Shown in pieces: positions 1 through 8,782 of a stretch of DNA of 64,000 nt (its first letter is position 1; the number at the start of each line of letters is the position of its first letter). The notes beneath the pieces were generated by a model. It was not told the origin of the DNA and made no database searches. It saw only the letters and a program-made list of their open reading frames with translations. Source of the DNA: Bacillota bacterium (GTDB taxonomy: Bacteria; Bacillota; Clostridia; Lachnospirales; Lachnospiraceae); contig JAEZTJ010000067.1 of the NCBI GenBank assembly GCA_023421505.1, positions 1-64,000 of the forward strand, read 5' to 3'. A program made the translations under genes and the position numbers.

Positions 1-28
1 CCGTGCGTACCGTTCGGTACACGGCGCT
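1..28 (-). ncRNA. Group II intron domain V (partial)
   Basis: Read on the minus strand, the sequence begins with the catalytic triad AGC (28-26), continues into CCGTG, an upper stem TACC/GGTA with a short GAAC loop, a CG bulge and the return strand CACGG. This is the layout of group II domain V. The last few pairs lie beyond base 1. It starts one base after the stop codon of the reverse transcriptase, which is normal packing for domain IV to V. Confidence 0.85.
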
Positions 29-29
29 T

Positions 30-1427
30 TCAATAGTTGACGTGCACTGACTGATATGCATTGGCTAAATCATAAAAGCCACTGTGTATCAGTCTTTCTT
101 TTGTTAAGGCCATGTTGACCGCTATTGTGTGTGTTACAAACCAGTAACCTCTCCGACTGTTAGCCGCTTGCAATGCTAAATCGTTTGGAACTCCGAGTTT
201 TAATAGGTTTCTCAATTTCGTTTTCGGCTTCTTCCATTGTTTCCATATACACATGCGAATTCGATGGTATAGCCATTTATTAATGTCATCAATAGGGTTC
301 TTTATACTTGCAATTCCGTAATAGTTGAGCCATCCTCTCGCATATACCTTTATCTTTTCCAATGCCAGTCTTATGCTCTGAACAGACCTTCGGGAAGAAA
401 GTTCTCTCAGTTTGGATTTAAGCTTCTTCCATGACTTCGGATGAACTCGGACAAATATGCCCTTTCCGTTCCTTCCCAATGCGAAGCCAAGGAATTTAAA
501 ATTTCGGATTGCAAACACACTGACCACACGGCTTTTATCTTTGTTTACGGTCAGCTTAAGCTTTCCTTCAAGATAATTCGTACTTGTCTCCAAAAGTCTC
601 TTTGCGGCTCTTTCGCTCTTTGCCAACAGAACAATATCATCTGCATAACGTACGAACGGAATACCTCTCCTTTGGAGTTCTTGGTCAAACTCATTGAGAT
701 AAACATTTGCTAATAATGGAGACAGATTTCCACCCTGCGGTGAACCTTCCTCTGTATCCACGACTACTCCATCTTCCATGACACCGCTCTTTAAGTACCT
801 CTTAATCCACTGTATCACCCTTTCATCCTTCACATTTCTCCGAAGAATGTTCAGCAATAATTCGTGGTTTAAGGTGTCAAAATATTTCGAGAGGTCGAGT
901 GATACTGCATAGCGATTACCCTCTTCTGCATACTCTTTCACCTTAATAATGGCGTCTTTCGCACTTCTTCCCGGGCGATAACCGAAGCTTCCATCCGAGA
1001 ATTGCGCTTCATAAATCGGCATCAGTTGTTGTGTAATGGCTTGCTGAAAAATACGGTCTTTGACTGTTGGAATACCAAGCTTTCGCATTCCACCGTCTGC
1101 TTTCGGGATTTCCTTGCGCCTTACCGGGTCGGGTGTGTATTTCCCCTTGTATATCCTCTCAATAATGGTTTCTTGATTATCCCTTAGGTATGCACCTATC
1201 TCTTCAACGGTTATTCCGTCAATTCCCGGTGCTCCCTTGTTTGCCTTCACCCTTTTATAAGCTCTGTTTAAGTTGTCCTTATACAGTATCTTCTCCAAGA
1301 GTTCTGGCTGTGCACTGTCCTTTTCGTTCCATATCGAGCGGAATGACCTACGCACTTCCGCATACCCTTTATGTTCCGCACTATCTCTTTGCGGACAGTC
1401 TCTGTTATCAGAGTTTTCTGCCTTCAT
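30..1427 (-). CDS. ltrA: Group II intron reverse transcriptase/maturase
   Basis: Intron-encoded protein of 465 residues that copies the intron RNA into DNA and helps it splice. The RT palm is intact: GIPTVKDRIFQQA near 118-130, FGYRPGRSA near 148-156, GSPQGGNLSPLLANVYL near 228-244 and the catalytic YADD at 261-264. The maturase/X region follows (about 330-430, with RGWLNYYG). No HNH endonuclease domain follows the maturase part, so this is an endonuclease-minus type that probably primes from nascent DNA at replication forks. The start is set by AAAGGAGG eight bases upstream. The frame is undamaged, so the element may still be active. Confidence 0.95.
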   Translation of the reverse strand: MKAENSDNRDCPQRDSAEHKGYAEVRRSFRSIWNEKDSAQPELLEKILYKDNLNRAYKRVKANKGAPGIDGITVEEIGAYLRDNQETIIERIYKGKYTPDPVRRKEIPKADGGMRKLGIPTVKDRIFQQAITQQLMPIYEAQFSDGSFGYRPGRSAKDAIIKVKEYAEEGNRYAVSLDLSKYFDTLNHELLLNILRRNVKDERVIQWIKRYLKSGVMEDGVVVDTEEGSPQGGNLSPLLANVYLNEFDQELQRRGIPFVRYADDIVLLAKSERAAKRLLETSTNYLEGKLKLTVNKDKSRVVSVFAIRNFKFLGFALGRNGKGIFVRVHPKSWKKLKSKLRELSSRRSVQSIRLALEKIKVYARGWLNYYGIASIKNPIDDINKWLYHRIRMCIWKQWKKPKTKLRNLLKLGVPNDLALQAANSRRGYWFVTHTIAVNMALTKERLIHSGFYDLANAYQSVHVNY

Positions 1428-1841
1428 CAGCCATTCCTCCTTTCTCTGTCATACTTGGGACTCCTATTGATTCGGTCCTTCACCTCTCGGCTACTACGAC
1501 CTCTGCTGACTTCTGCATGTTCAGTATTACCTTTCGATAATAGTTACCTCTTTCGAAGTGTTCCATGCAGATCTCCCCGGGTACTCACACGTTCCTTCTC
1601 TCCATCCATCTGCCATATTTACCATAAGCGGTTCCGTGTAGTTATTGGGCTTCGACTTGTCAAGCAGCCTTACCCCCGTTTATAGCCTGATATGATTTCT
1701 GTTCGTCAGACCAGAGATTTGCCATCCGGCTTCCTTCAGATTCGCGGTCACCCACGACACCCTTGCCATTGGCTATGTCCTTCCCACTACCGGGTGGACT
1801 CGGGACTTACACCCGTTGAAACGTGCGCTCGCCGGGCGCAC

Positions 1842-2389
1842 CTGAAAAGGAGTTTCTAAAGCGCGGCTTTAAAAACTCCTCTATGCGAACCATTGCGGCC
1901 AAATCTCATACCACACTTGGTAATCTATATAATTATTTTCAAAATAAAGAAGCTATTCTAGATGTTATCATTGGTGACACCCCGGATCAGATCTACAAAG
2001 TACTTAACGAACACCAATCTTATTCAGAATCGTTTCCGCTTTCCAAAGAAGAAATGGAAGATAATTTTGACGATTTGGTAATCACTTATATGCCAAGGTT
2101 TTTTCCTCTTGATTTACTATTAAGTAATTCCCTGATTATTTTAATGGAGGGGTGCGAAGGTACAAAATACGAACCCTTTCGTCAGATTTTCTTTCAACTT
2201 TTTCAAAATCACATAGCCTTTCATTTAAAGGTAGAATCAAATTCCTTTCTTGCCAAATCAATGGCTCATGGTTTTCTGTCCTCTCTGATCTTTATTGGTA
2301 AAAACAAAAAGAATATGGAGGACGGACGGAAGGATTTGCTTAATTATATCAGAACAATGGTTCTTGGAATGCCTATAAATAAGAAGTGA
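1842..2389 (+). pseudogene. TetR-family regulator, 5' part separated by the intron
   Basis: From the exon junction the reading frame gives a TetR-type helix-turn-helix: FLKRGFKNSSMRTIAA followed by GNLYNYFQNKEAIL, the recognition helix and the conserved YxxFxxKE element. A ligand-binding region continues to residue ~180 with a normal stop. The first dozen or so residues of the HTH domain, together with the native start and promoter, are missing because the group II intron ends at 1841. A GTG at 1823, inside the intron, opens the frame artificially and is unlikely to make a functional protein. The exporter genes at 2428-5408 converge on it and are its likely former target. Confidence 0.85.
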
Positions 2390-2427
2390 TTTATTTCAAT
2401 TTACTCGTATTATAATACATCCTTTCC

Positions 2428-4704
2428 CTATTCAACTGCTTTTAGTGCACTTATCATATCTAAGGTCTTTAATTTGCGGCTTAAGAGTAAATTTACAGCC
2501 ATTGATAATAAGAGAGTGCCCAGAATACTGAAGCCATAAGATTGAATAGTTATTCTTGGCAGCAAGTCGAAGTTATCGCCCATAAATCTCAACAGATAGG
2601 AAAGTAACAGATACCCACTGGGGGCCCCAATAAGTGTTCCCGCTAAGGTCAGCCATATGTTTTGCATTTGCAGCAATTTTCCGAGCTTACCGTATTGAAA
2701 GCCTAAGACTCGCAGGGTTGTCAGCTCCCGAAATCTCTCATGAAAGGACAGCACTCCCAGGTTATATAGCACCACTGCTCCTAAAATCACCGCAGCTAAT
2801 ACAAGAATTGCAATCATCTCATTCATCATCTTCATCATAGTATCCATCGTATTGATTAGATCTTCCTTGGATTGAACAAAACTATAATCCTCCTGATCGA
2901 AGGTATCTGCTGCTTCCTTTGTTAAAAATGAGGTGGGTAACATGATTGTATCCATACTTGTATAAGCTTTCTCACTCACAAAGATACCTTGATTTACCGG
3001 ATTTCTAATAATTTGTGCAATCTCACTTGTATACCATTTATTAGTTCCATAGAATTTCCATTTTAAAGTATCCCCTACTCCTAAGCCAAAGCGTTTGGCA
3101 AGCTTATTCGTCAGCGAGATCCCTGATGCCGGTAATGCCACCGTATGATTATCTGTATTCTTAAGCTTTAAATAATTTCCTTCCCCTACAACTGTCAGCA
3201 TAATATTATCATTTACTTCATTGATATTAACTTCTACTGCCGCTTCCTGAATAAATTGATAGTCCTGATTTCTTTTCATCTTAAATAGTCTTTCCTGTGA
3301 AATGGTATCCGGTAAAGACACCTTTGTGTTATATGTATTAATTTCCATATAAGCAGTATCTGTTATTCCTTTAATCGTATCCCTTAAACCAAAAGCGCAG
3401 ATGATTAATGTCATACTTCCGATGATACCGGTAACCGTTATTACAGACCGCAGCTTATTCCGTAATAAATCTCTTATATTCCATTGCATATCAAATGTAC
3501 TGTTAAGCCACCATTTACTTCTCTCCAGTCTTGTAAGTCTGCCTGCTTTTGGTGCCTTAGGTCTTAATATTTGTGCTGTGACCCCTTTAAGCTCTTTACG
3601 ACAGGCAAAATATCCGCTGAAACCGCAACAAAGAATGCAAGCAATTACAACAAAAAAGGCGATTGGTTCCATTTCGCCTTTCCATTCCGGCAAGGTATAA
3701 AATCCTTTTTGAAAACGGAACAACAAATTTGGAAGAATAGTGGGCCCAAGGACAAAGCCCAAAGCTCCGCTGACTGTGCCTACTAGTGTTCCATAGCTGA
3801 CGTAATGTATCACTATTTTCCGATCAGTAAAACCAAGTGCTTTTAAGGAACCTATTTGTGTCCTTTGGTTTACAGTAATTCGTGTCATTGTCGTAAGTGT
3901 TGTCAGTATTGCAATTAATAAGAAAGCCATCGGAAAGATCGCCTGCATTGCCTTTGCCTGATCCACTTCATTCTGAAACTGTTGTACACTGACCTGCTCC
4001 TCACCCATAACCAGCATTACCTGCTTATTTGCAAAAACCTCTGATATAATTTCTTTAAGTCTTATCTTATCGGCACTAGATTTTATCAACAGTTGATTAT
4101 AGGGTATTTCCTCTCCCTCCATGAACCCTTTTGCAGGAAGAAATGCAAATCCATAGTTCTTATGATCTGGAATAATTTCATTCTCATCCTTCAGTGCGTA
4201 AACATACTCCGGATTCATAATAAGTCCTTTTACTATTCTTGTAATTGCCTTCCCCTGAAGCATTAAGCTTATTGAATCACCAAGCATAACAGAATTAGCT
4301 TCTGCAAAAGAGCTATCAAGCCATATGCCCTCCATAGCAGGATCAAATGCTTCTCCGGCAATCAAATAGTTAGAAGATATCTGATTACTTTCAACGATAT
4401 TTAACTGGAGCGTTGTTTTCGCATCTTGATCAAGAGTTGCATTTAACTGCAATCTTCTTTCTACAATATCAATTCCTTCCATACTTTTTAATCGTTGAAA
4501 TTCTTCCTCGGTAAAATTCATTCCATAAAGAAAAGCATCAGCCAGATTCGTATTCCGATAAAACCTTTTACTGGACTCATTCATTCCCTGCCCTACCGCA
4601 TTCATACCGGTAAAAATAAATATTCCTAAAAAAGTCATCAAAAATATGGAAATAAATTGAACCATATTACTTTTTAAATCTCTGAGCATTTTACGAAATA
4701 ACAT
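2428..4704 (-). CDS. FtsX-family ABC transporter permease
   Basis: Membrane subunit of 758 residues of a MacB/FtsX-type ABC system. There is one N-terminal membrane segment (about 15-37), an extracytoplasmic domain, a first three-helix FtsX block (about 255-375), a second extracytoplasmic domain and a final FtsX block (about 635-750). This two-FtsX-domain layout matches lipoprotein, peptide or antimicrobial export permeases of Firmicutes. Its ATG overlaps the stop codon of the ATPase by one base (TAATG), so the two are translationally coupled. The substrate cannot be read from the sequence. Confidence 0.9.
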   Translation of the reverse strand: MLFRKMLRDLKSNMVQFISIFLMTFLGIFIFTGMNAVGQGMNESSKRFYRNTNLADAFLYGMNFTEEEFQRLKSMEGIDIVERRLQLNATLDQDAKTTLQLNIVESNQISSNYLIAGEAFDPAMEGIWLDSSFAEANSVMLGDSISLMLQGKAITRIVKGLIMNPEYVYALKDENEIIPDHKNYGFAFLPAKGFMEGEEIPYNQLLIKSSADKIRLKEIISEVFANKQVMLVMGEEQVSVQQFQNEVDQAKAMQAIFPMAFLLIAILTTLTTMTRITVNQRTQIGSLKALGFTDRKIVIHYVSYGTLVGTVSGALGFVLGPTILPNLLFRFQKGFYTLPEWKGEMEPIAFFVVIACILCCGFSGYFACRKELKGVTAQILRPKAPKAGRLTRLERSKWWLNSTFDMQWNIRDLLRNKLRSVITVTGIIGSMTLIICAFGLRDTIKGITDTAYMEINTYNTKVSLPDTISQERLFKMKRNQDYQFIQEAAVEVNINEVNDNIMLTVVGEGNYLKLKNTDNHTVALPASGISLTNKLAKRFGLGVGDTLKWKFYGTNKWYTSEIAQIIRNPVNQGIFVSEKAYTSMDTIMLPTSFLTKEAADTFDQEDYSFVQSKEDLINTMDTMMKMMNEMIAILVLAAVILGAVVLYNLGVLSFHERFRELTTLRVLGFQYGKLGKLLQMQNIWLTLAGTLIGAPSGYLLLSYLLRFMGDNFDLLPRITIQSYGFSILGTLLLSMAVNLLLSRKLKTLDMISALKAVE

Positions 4705-5408
4705 TACCAGTTCACCTCTTTCACCGGTTTGGGATTCTCGTTTATTATTATTTCCTTTATCTTTCCGTTCTTTATCTTTATTACTTTATCAGCCGCCTCA
4801 GCCAATACCGTATTATGAGTAACGATGATTACTGTTCTTCCTTCCACACGGCTCATATCCTGAAGCAGGGACAAAATAATAATTCCTGTATCCGAATCCA
4901 AAGCTCCAGTCGGCTCATCACAAAGAAGCATCTTGGGATTTTTACAAATAGCCCTGGCTATGGATACTCTTTGCTGTTCTCCGCCTGAAAGCTGCGTTGG
5001 GAACTGATATTTATGCTCCTTAAGTCCCACCGCTTCTAATACCTCATCTACATCTAAGCCCTTCTTAACAATTTCCTTCACAAGAGCAACATTCTCTCTG
5101 GTGGTTAGACTTGGGATTAAATTATAGAATTGAAAGATAAACCCGACATCCGTAGCACGATAATTCGTAAGCTCCTTATCATTAAACTTAGTGATATCCT
5201 TTCCGTCCACCACGATAGAGCCGCTTGATGCAGTATCCATACCGCCCAATAAATTTAAGATCGTACTTTTTCCTGCCCCGCTAGGTCCGAGTACTACAAC
5301 AAATTCTCCTTTCTCAATGGTAAAGTCAATCTGGTTTGCTGCAAGCAATACATTCTGTCCCAGCTTATATTCCTTATTTACTTTTTTCATTTCAATAAAA
5401 TGCTCCAT
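4704..5408 (-). CDS. ABC transporter ATP-binding protein (LolD/MacB type)
   Basis: ATPase of 234 residues that energises the FtsX-type permease. Walker A is GPSGAGKST near 42-50, the signature LSGGEQQR lies near 140, and Walker B with its following motif is LLCDEPTGALD near 161-171; a switch histidine follows in VTHN. Size and motifs fit the LolD/MacB/SalX group. AGGAGCAGG precedes the ATG. It is the first gene of a two-gene operon with a recognisable promoter at 5483-5511. Confidence 0.95.
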   Translation of the reverse strand: MEHFIEMKKVNKEYKLGQNVLLAANQIDFTIEKGEFVVVLGPSGAGKSTILNLLGGMDTASSGSIVVDGKDITKFNDKELTNYRATDVGFIFQFYNLIPSLTTRENVALVKEIVKKGLDVDEVLEAVGLKEHKYQFPTQLSGGEQQRVSIARAICKNPKMLLCDEPTGALDSDTGIIILSLLQDMSRVEGRTVIIVTHNTVLAEAADKVIKIKNGKIKEIIINENPKPVKEVNW

Positions 5409-5482
5409 AATCCTGCTCCTAACTGATTTTATAATTTAAGCTGTCTCATCACATGGTTTCTGTAAATAATGTATTTTGAAAC

Positions 5483-5511
5483 ATCATAGCTTTTTAAAAC
5501 TTGCTTGTAAA
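5483..5511 (-). promoter_or_regulatory. Putative promoter of the FtsX-type exporter operon
   Basis: On the minus strand, TTTACA (5506-5511) and TATGAT (5483-5488) are separated by exactly 17 bp, about 75 bp upstream of the ATPase start. A perfect 10-bp palindrome AACATATGTT at 5541-5550 lies some 30 bp upstream of the -35 element and could be a repressor site. Assignment is by inspection only. Confidence 0.5.
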
Positions 5512-5628
5512 CCTATCCGCTTTATAAAAAATCAGAAGTTAACATATGTTCATTATTATCAATCATAAAAAACCCTTTAATTAACAACTCCTGGCAAAGT
5601 ATTATATTTTGCGCTCGCTTTTCAACAT

Positions 5629-5664
5629 AAAAAAGAACCAAACTCGAAAGTTTGATTCTCTTCT
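5629..5664. terminator. Bidirectional terminator-like hairpin
   Basis: Stem CAAACT (5639-5644) and AGTTTG (5649-5654) around a CGAA tetraloop, extended by GAA/TTC beyond one mismatch, with A-rich left and T-rich right flanks. Read on the minus strand it is followed by TTTTTT. A close relative of the whole segment occurs at 26463-26503, so this is a repeated terminator cassette. Confidence 0.65.
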
Positions 5665-5720
5665 TTGATTTCGCCAATTTGCCTTTTGTCTTAAGCTTTA
5701 ATGTGATATAAAACTAATAT

Positions 5721-5770
5721 GTAAAAAAACAGTATGTTTTGTCATTAGATATCAACCAAAACATACTGTT
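5721..5770 (-). terminator. Terminator of the carbamate kinase operon
   Basis: A perfect 14-bp stem (5728-5741 paired with 5757-5770) closes a 15-nt loop. On the minus strand the hairpin is followed directly by seven T residues. It lies 13 bp after the stop codon of carbamate kinase and ends the long catabolic cluster. Confidence 0.88.
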
Positions 5771-5782
5771 CCAATCATTTAA

Positions 5783-6715
5783 TTATTCTATAATGGTACC
5801 GATTTGTCTTTTTATCCCTTCACTTGCCCTTTGTAACGAAGTTATAACAGCCACCCGGTTTTTTCTGGAGTTCACAAAATTAATAGCAGCTTCCACCTTG
5901 GGTAACATTGAACCTCTTGCAAAATGACCTTCTTTCTTATATTGTATTAATTCACTTACTTTTATTTCACCCAATTCCCGTTGTTCCGGTTTTCCATAGT
6001 TGATTGAAACGTTTTCCACTGCAGTAAGCATAATAAAGTAATCTGCATTGATGCATTCTGCAAGCTTTTCCGAAGCGAAATCTTTATCAATAACGGCTGG
6101 TATTCCTTCATATTTCCCATCCTTTTGAATGACCGGTATCCCTCCACCTCCTGCTGCAATTACAATATGACCGGATTCTAACAGCGAAACTATAATATCT
6201 TTTTCGACAATATCAACCGGAGTAGGAGATGGAACTAACCTTCGATATCCTCGTTCACTATCTTCTATCATATAAAAATTCTTTTCTTTGACTAAGATAT
6301 CACTTTCTTCCTTCGAATAAAATTGCCCGATTGGTTTGGATGGATTCTGAAAAGCATTATCCTTCGGATCAACTACAACCTGAGTGATGACAGTAGCTGT
6401 ACTCCGGTCAATATTTCTTTGCATCAGTTCGGCTTGTATTGCATTTTGTAGATGATATCCTATATATCCCTGACTCAACGCAACACATTCCGGCAACGGC
6501 ATGTTTGTATGTATAGCACCTGTTTCATATGCATAATTAAGTCCTGTATTAATCATACCAACCTGGGGACCATTTCCATGCACTACCAAGACCTTGTTTC
6601 CCTCGTTCAGCAAGTCCACTAAAGGTCTGGCTGTTTCTCTCAATAGCTTTAATTGCTCCTCGGCAGTTTCACCTAATGCATTCCCCCCTAATGCAACAAC
6701 GATTGTAGATGACAT
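5783..6715 (-). CDS. arcC: Carbamate kinase
   Basis: Transfers phosphate from carbamoyl phosphate to ADP, yielding ATP, CO2 and ammonia. The 310-residue length is normal for the family. The N-terminal VALGGNALG (about 7-15) and HGNGPQVG (about 47-54) motifs and the AAGGGGIPV segment (about 180-188) are intact. It is the last gene of the cluster, 19 bp after the sugar kinase, preceded by AAGGAG and followed by a strong terminator. No arginine deiminase or ornithine transcarbamylase gene is present; instead the cluster has fdrA, DUF1116 and DUF2877, as around the catabolic carbamate kinase of E. coli allantoin metabolism. It therefore probably consumes carbamoyl phosphate made by that complex. 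Confidence 0.93.
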   Translation of the reverse strand: MSSTIVVALGGNALGETAEEQLKLLRETARPLVDLLNEGNKVLVVHGNGPQVGMINTGLNYAYETGAIHTNMPLPECVALSQGYIGYHLQNAIQAELMQRNIDRSTATVITQVVVDPKDNAFQNPSKPIGQFYSKEESDILVKEKNFYMIEDSERGYRRLVPSPTPVDIVEKDIIVSLLESGHIVIAAGGGGIPVIQKDGKYEGIPAVIDKDFASEKLAECINADYFIMLTAVENVSINYGKPEQRELGEIKVSELIQYKKEGHFARGSMLPKVEAAINFVNSRKNRVAVITSLQRASEGIKRQIGTIIE

Positions 6716-6734
6716 TATTTTATCTTCTCCTTAA

Positions 6735-7643
6735 TTATATCGTATTTAGTAAAGTCAGATCCGCATTTACTACTTCCGTAAGCTTGGGAATGGATACGGC
6801 GGCTCCTTTTCTCGATACTACTATAGCAGCAGCCTTCGAGGCATATTCTAAGGCCTTTCCTATATTATAGCCATCAGAAATCATTGCTATAAAGTATCCG
6901 GTGAAGGTATCACCTGCTGCCGTAGTATCAACAGCATCTACCTTATACCTTCCATGCTTAAAACTTCCTTCCGGACCTTGATAAACTACTCCTTTACTGC
7001 CGAGCGTCAATACTATTCCTGCAATAGGAAATTTCCTTGATAATATTGATAACCTATCATTAATTGATATCTTCTCTGGAACAAAGGCTTCTATCTCAAT
7101 CTCATTTAAGATAAAATAATCAACATAGCTTAGGGGCAGTTTTAAAATCTCATCATTCATAGGGGATGGATTAAGTACAATCTTCATTCCTCTTTCATAA
7201 GCCTGTTTCATAATATATGGCATATTATTCACTTCATTTTGCAGAATAAGATAATCATCCTTTTCAAATGCTTGAAGTGTGATATCAATGTCCTGTTCAT
7301 CAAGAGTCTTATTTGCGCCACCATAGAGCAAAATACAGTTTTCACCATCCGGCTGTATCTGGATGATCGCATGTCCGGTCTGTACATCCTTACAACGAAC
7401 AAAAGAAACATCAACTCCGCTGTCAATTAAAGTATTCAGTAAAATATCTCCCTTATCCTTGCCAACTGCTCCTGCATGATACACCCTTGCTCCGGCACTG
7501 CTTAAAGCAATAGACTGATTTAAGCCCTTACCGCCGCAAAATAATTGCAGATCAACGGAGGATATGGTTTCGCCGGCTCTTACAAAATGATCTACATGAT
7601 ATACATAATCCAGGTTAAGCGAACCAAAATTTAATATTTTCAT
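6735..7643 (-). CDS. PfkB-family carbohydrate kinase, ribokinase-like
   Basis: Predicted to phosphorylate a sugar or nucleoside. The PfkB fold shows the N-terminal substrate loop GGKGLNQSIALSSAGA (about 36-51) and the C-terminal catalytic and anion-hole motif DTTAAGDTFTGYF (near 240-252), where Asp of AAGD is the base. I chose the ATG at 7643 because GGAGG stands five bases before it; a longer frame begins ten codons upstream within a small hairpin. Next to nucleoside hydrolases it most likely handles ribose released from nucleosides (ribokinase role), but a direct nucleoside kinase cannot be excluded. Confidence 0.88.
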   Translation of the reverse strand: MKILNFGSLNLDYVYHVDHFVRAGETISSVDLQLFCGGKGLNQSIALSSAGARVYHAGAVGKDKGDILLNTLIDSGVDVSFVRCKDVQTGHAIIQIQPDGENCILLYGGANKTLDEQDIDITLQAFEKDDYLILQNEVNNMPYIMKQAYERGMKIVLNPSPMNDEILKLPLSYVDYFILNEIEIEAFVPEKISINDRLSILSRKFPIAGIVLTLGSKGVVYQGPEGSFKHGRYKVDAVDTTAAGDTFTGYFIAMISDGYNIGKALEYASKAAAIVVSRKGAAVSIPKLTEVVNADLTLLNTI

Positions 7644-7746
7644 AACAGCCTCCACTATGCCGTTTAACGGCATTTCTTATTAACAACTTCAAATTAATTG
7701 ATGAAGAATGCCATATACTTCTCTTCTGTCTCAATGCTTGCACGAA

Positions 7747-8631
7747 TTATGTTATGCTGTTAAGGTAGTTCTTTAAATGCTTGGCATAGCTTACCATATC
7801 AATACCGACTGCCAGTTCAGCATTCTCTTTATCATCACAATGCCGCCTGATATCAACATTTAACCTTCCAAGGGTAATATCACTCTGATATTCTACGCTG
7901 ACCGCATTTCTCTTCCAGGTAAATATTTCGAGGTGATCAGCCGATACTAGTGTCATTACATCCTGGCATACAACAGAATTATCATAGGGATACAGTATAC
8001 TGTTCATAGACATTTCTGCTATTATCTCCTTTTGAAATCCCTTAAGCTCCATCTCAGTTTGATGAATTACACTCTGTCGTGCAACATTAAGTCCGATTAT
8101 TCGTAACGGTATTCCCGAATTGATTACAGCAGCTGCCGCATAGGCATCAGCTGCAAAATTGGCTTCTGAATATGCAGCTACATTTCCTTCATCCGTACTT
8201 CCGCCCATAATTACTATTTCTTCAATATAATCCTTTAAATCTTCATATTTAAACAAAGCTATCGCAATATTGGTAAGTGTTGACAGGGTTACAAGTGTAA
8301 TCTTACCTTCCGATTTTGCAGTATCATACAGTACATCCCATGCCAAATTCTCTTCGAATTGCATTACCTGCTTCTGTGCCCCAGATAAAACCACCTGCAT
8401 ATAGTTAGGCACCATCCTATCTGCCTTAATTAAAGGCTTGCGACTTCCCCAGGCAATTTTTGCCGTAATTGGGGTTTTTTCATTGATTACAGCCAGATTT
8501 TGCATAAATACACTATGGTATTCTTCATCATCCTTAAGCAGCAGTGCCTTTACATCCAAATTCTTAAGTGCGTACATAATTCCCAGGACATTATCTACGC
8601 TAGCACTGGCATCTAATATTATTTTTTTCAT
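7747..8631 (-). CDS. Nucleoside-hydrolase-like protein lacking catalytic residues
   Basis: A 294-residue member of the inosine-uridine nucleoside hydrolase fold, but diverged. The family hallmark DxDxxxDD, which holds the calcium ion and the general base, reads DASASVDN here (residues 7-14): the second Asp is Ser and the last is Asn. The His-Asp pair near the C-terminus, HD in the neighbour at 8770-9723, is Gln-Asp (223-224). The core IMGGS (141-145) is retained. It is therefore probably not a normal hydrolase and may bind a base or nucleoside, act as a partner subunit, or use different chemistry. AAGGTAAAGG precedes the ATG. Confidence 0.8.
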   Translation of the reverse strand: MKKIILDASASVDNVLGIMYALKNLDVKALLLKDDEEYHSVFMQNLAVINEKTPITAKIAWGSRKPLIKADRMVPNYMQVVLSGAQKQVMQFEENLAWDVLYDTAKSEGKITLVTLSTLTNIAIALFKYEDLKDYIEEIVIMGGSTDEGNVAAYSEANFAADAYAAAAVINSGIPLRIIGLNVARQSVIHQTEMELKGFQKEIIAEMSMNSILYPYDNSVVCQDVMTLVSADHLEIFTWKRNAVSVEYQSDITLGRLNVDIRRHCDDKENAELAVGIDMVSYAKHLKNYLNSIT

Positions 8632-8754
8632 CCTTTACCTTCTTTCAACGCTGCATTAATGGCTCGTTTCACACTACCTAACATGCCATCCCTTTATATT
8701 AGTTTACGCCAAGTGTGCTTGCCCACTTTGGTTAAGTAGGCACAAACTTCCAAG

Positions 8755-8782
8755 TGTGAATTGTGCTTTTCAACAATTCACA
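8755..8782 (-). repeat. Intra-operon hairpin after the nucleoside hydrolase gene
   Basis: A perfect 10-bp inverted repeat, TGTGAATTGT (8755-8764) and ACAATTCACA (8773-8782), whose arm overlaps the stop codon of the nucleoside hydrolase. No T-run follows on the minus strand, so it looks like an mRNA-stabilising or processing hairpin rather than a terminator. A second copy of CCAAGTGTG stands upstream near 8709. Confidence 0.55.

Larger units (their letters stand above)
1..1841 (-). mobile_element. Group II intron, 3' end cut by window edge
   Basis: A group II intron on the minus strand. Its 5' end is GTGCGCCC, read from position 1841 downward, matching the GUGYG-type start of these introns. 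About 410 nt of RNA domains (1428-1841) precede the reverse transcriptase gene, and a domain V hairpin lies at positions 1-28. Domain VI and the 3' splice site lie left of the window. It sits antisense inside a TetR-type gene, so splicing would not restore the TetR message. The 5' exon on the intron strand ends in CCTTTTCAG, the expected IBS1 position. Confidence 0.93.

Noticed and set aside
1823..2389. Intact TetR gene starting at GTG 1823
   Set aside because: The first codons are intron sequence, and the natural N-terminus is missing.
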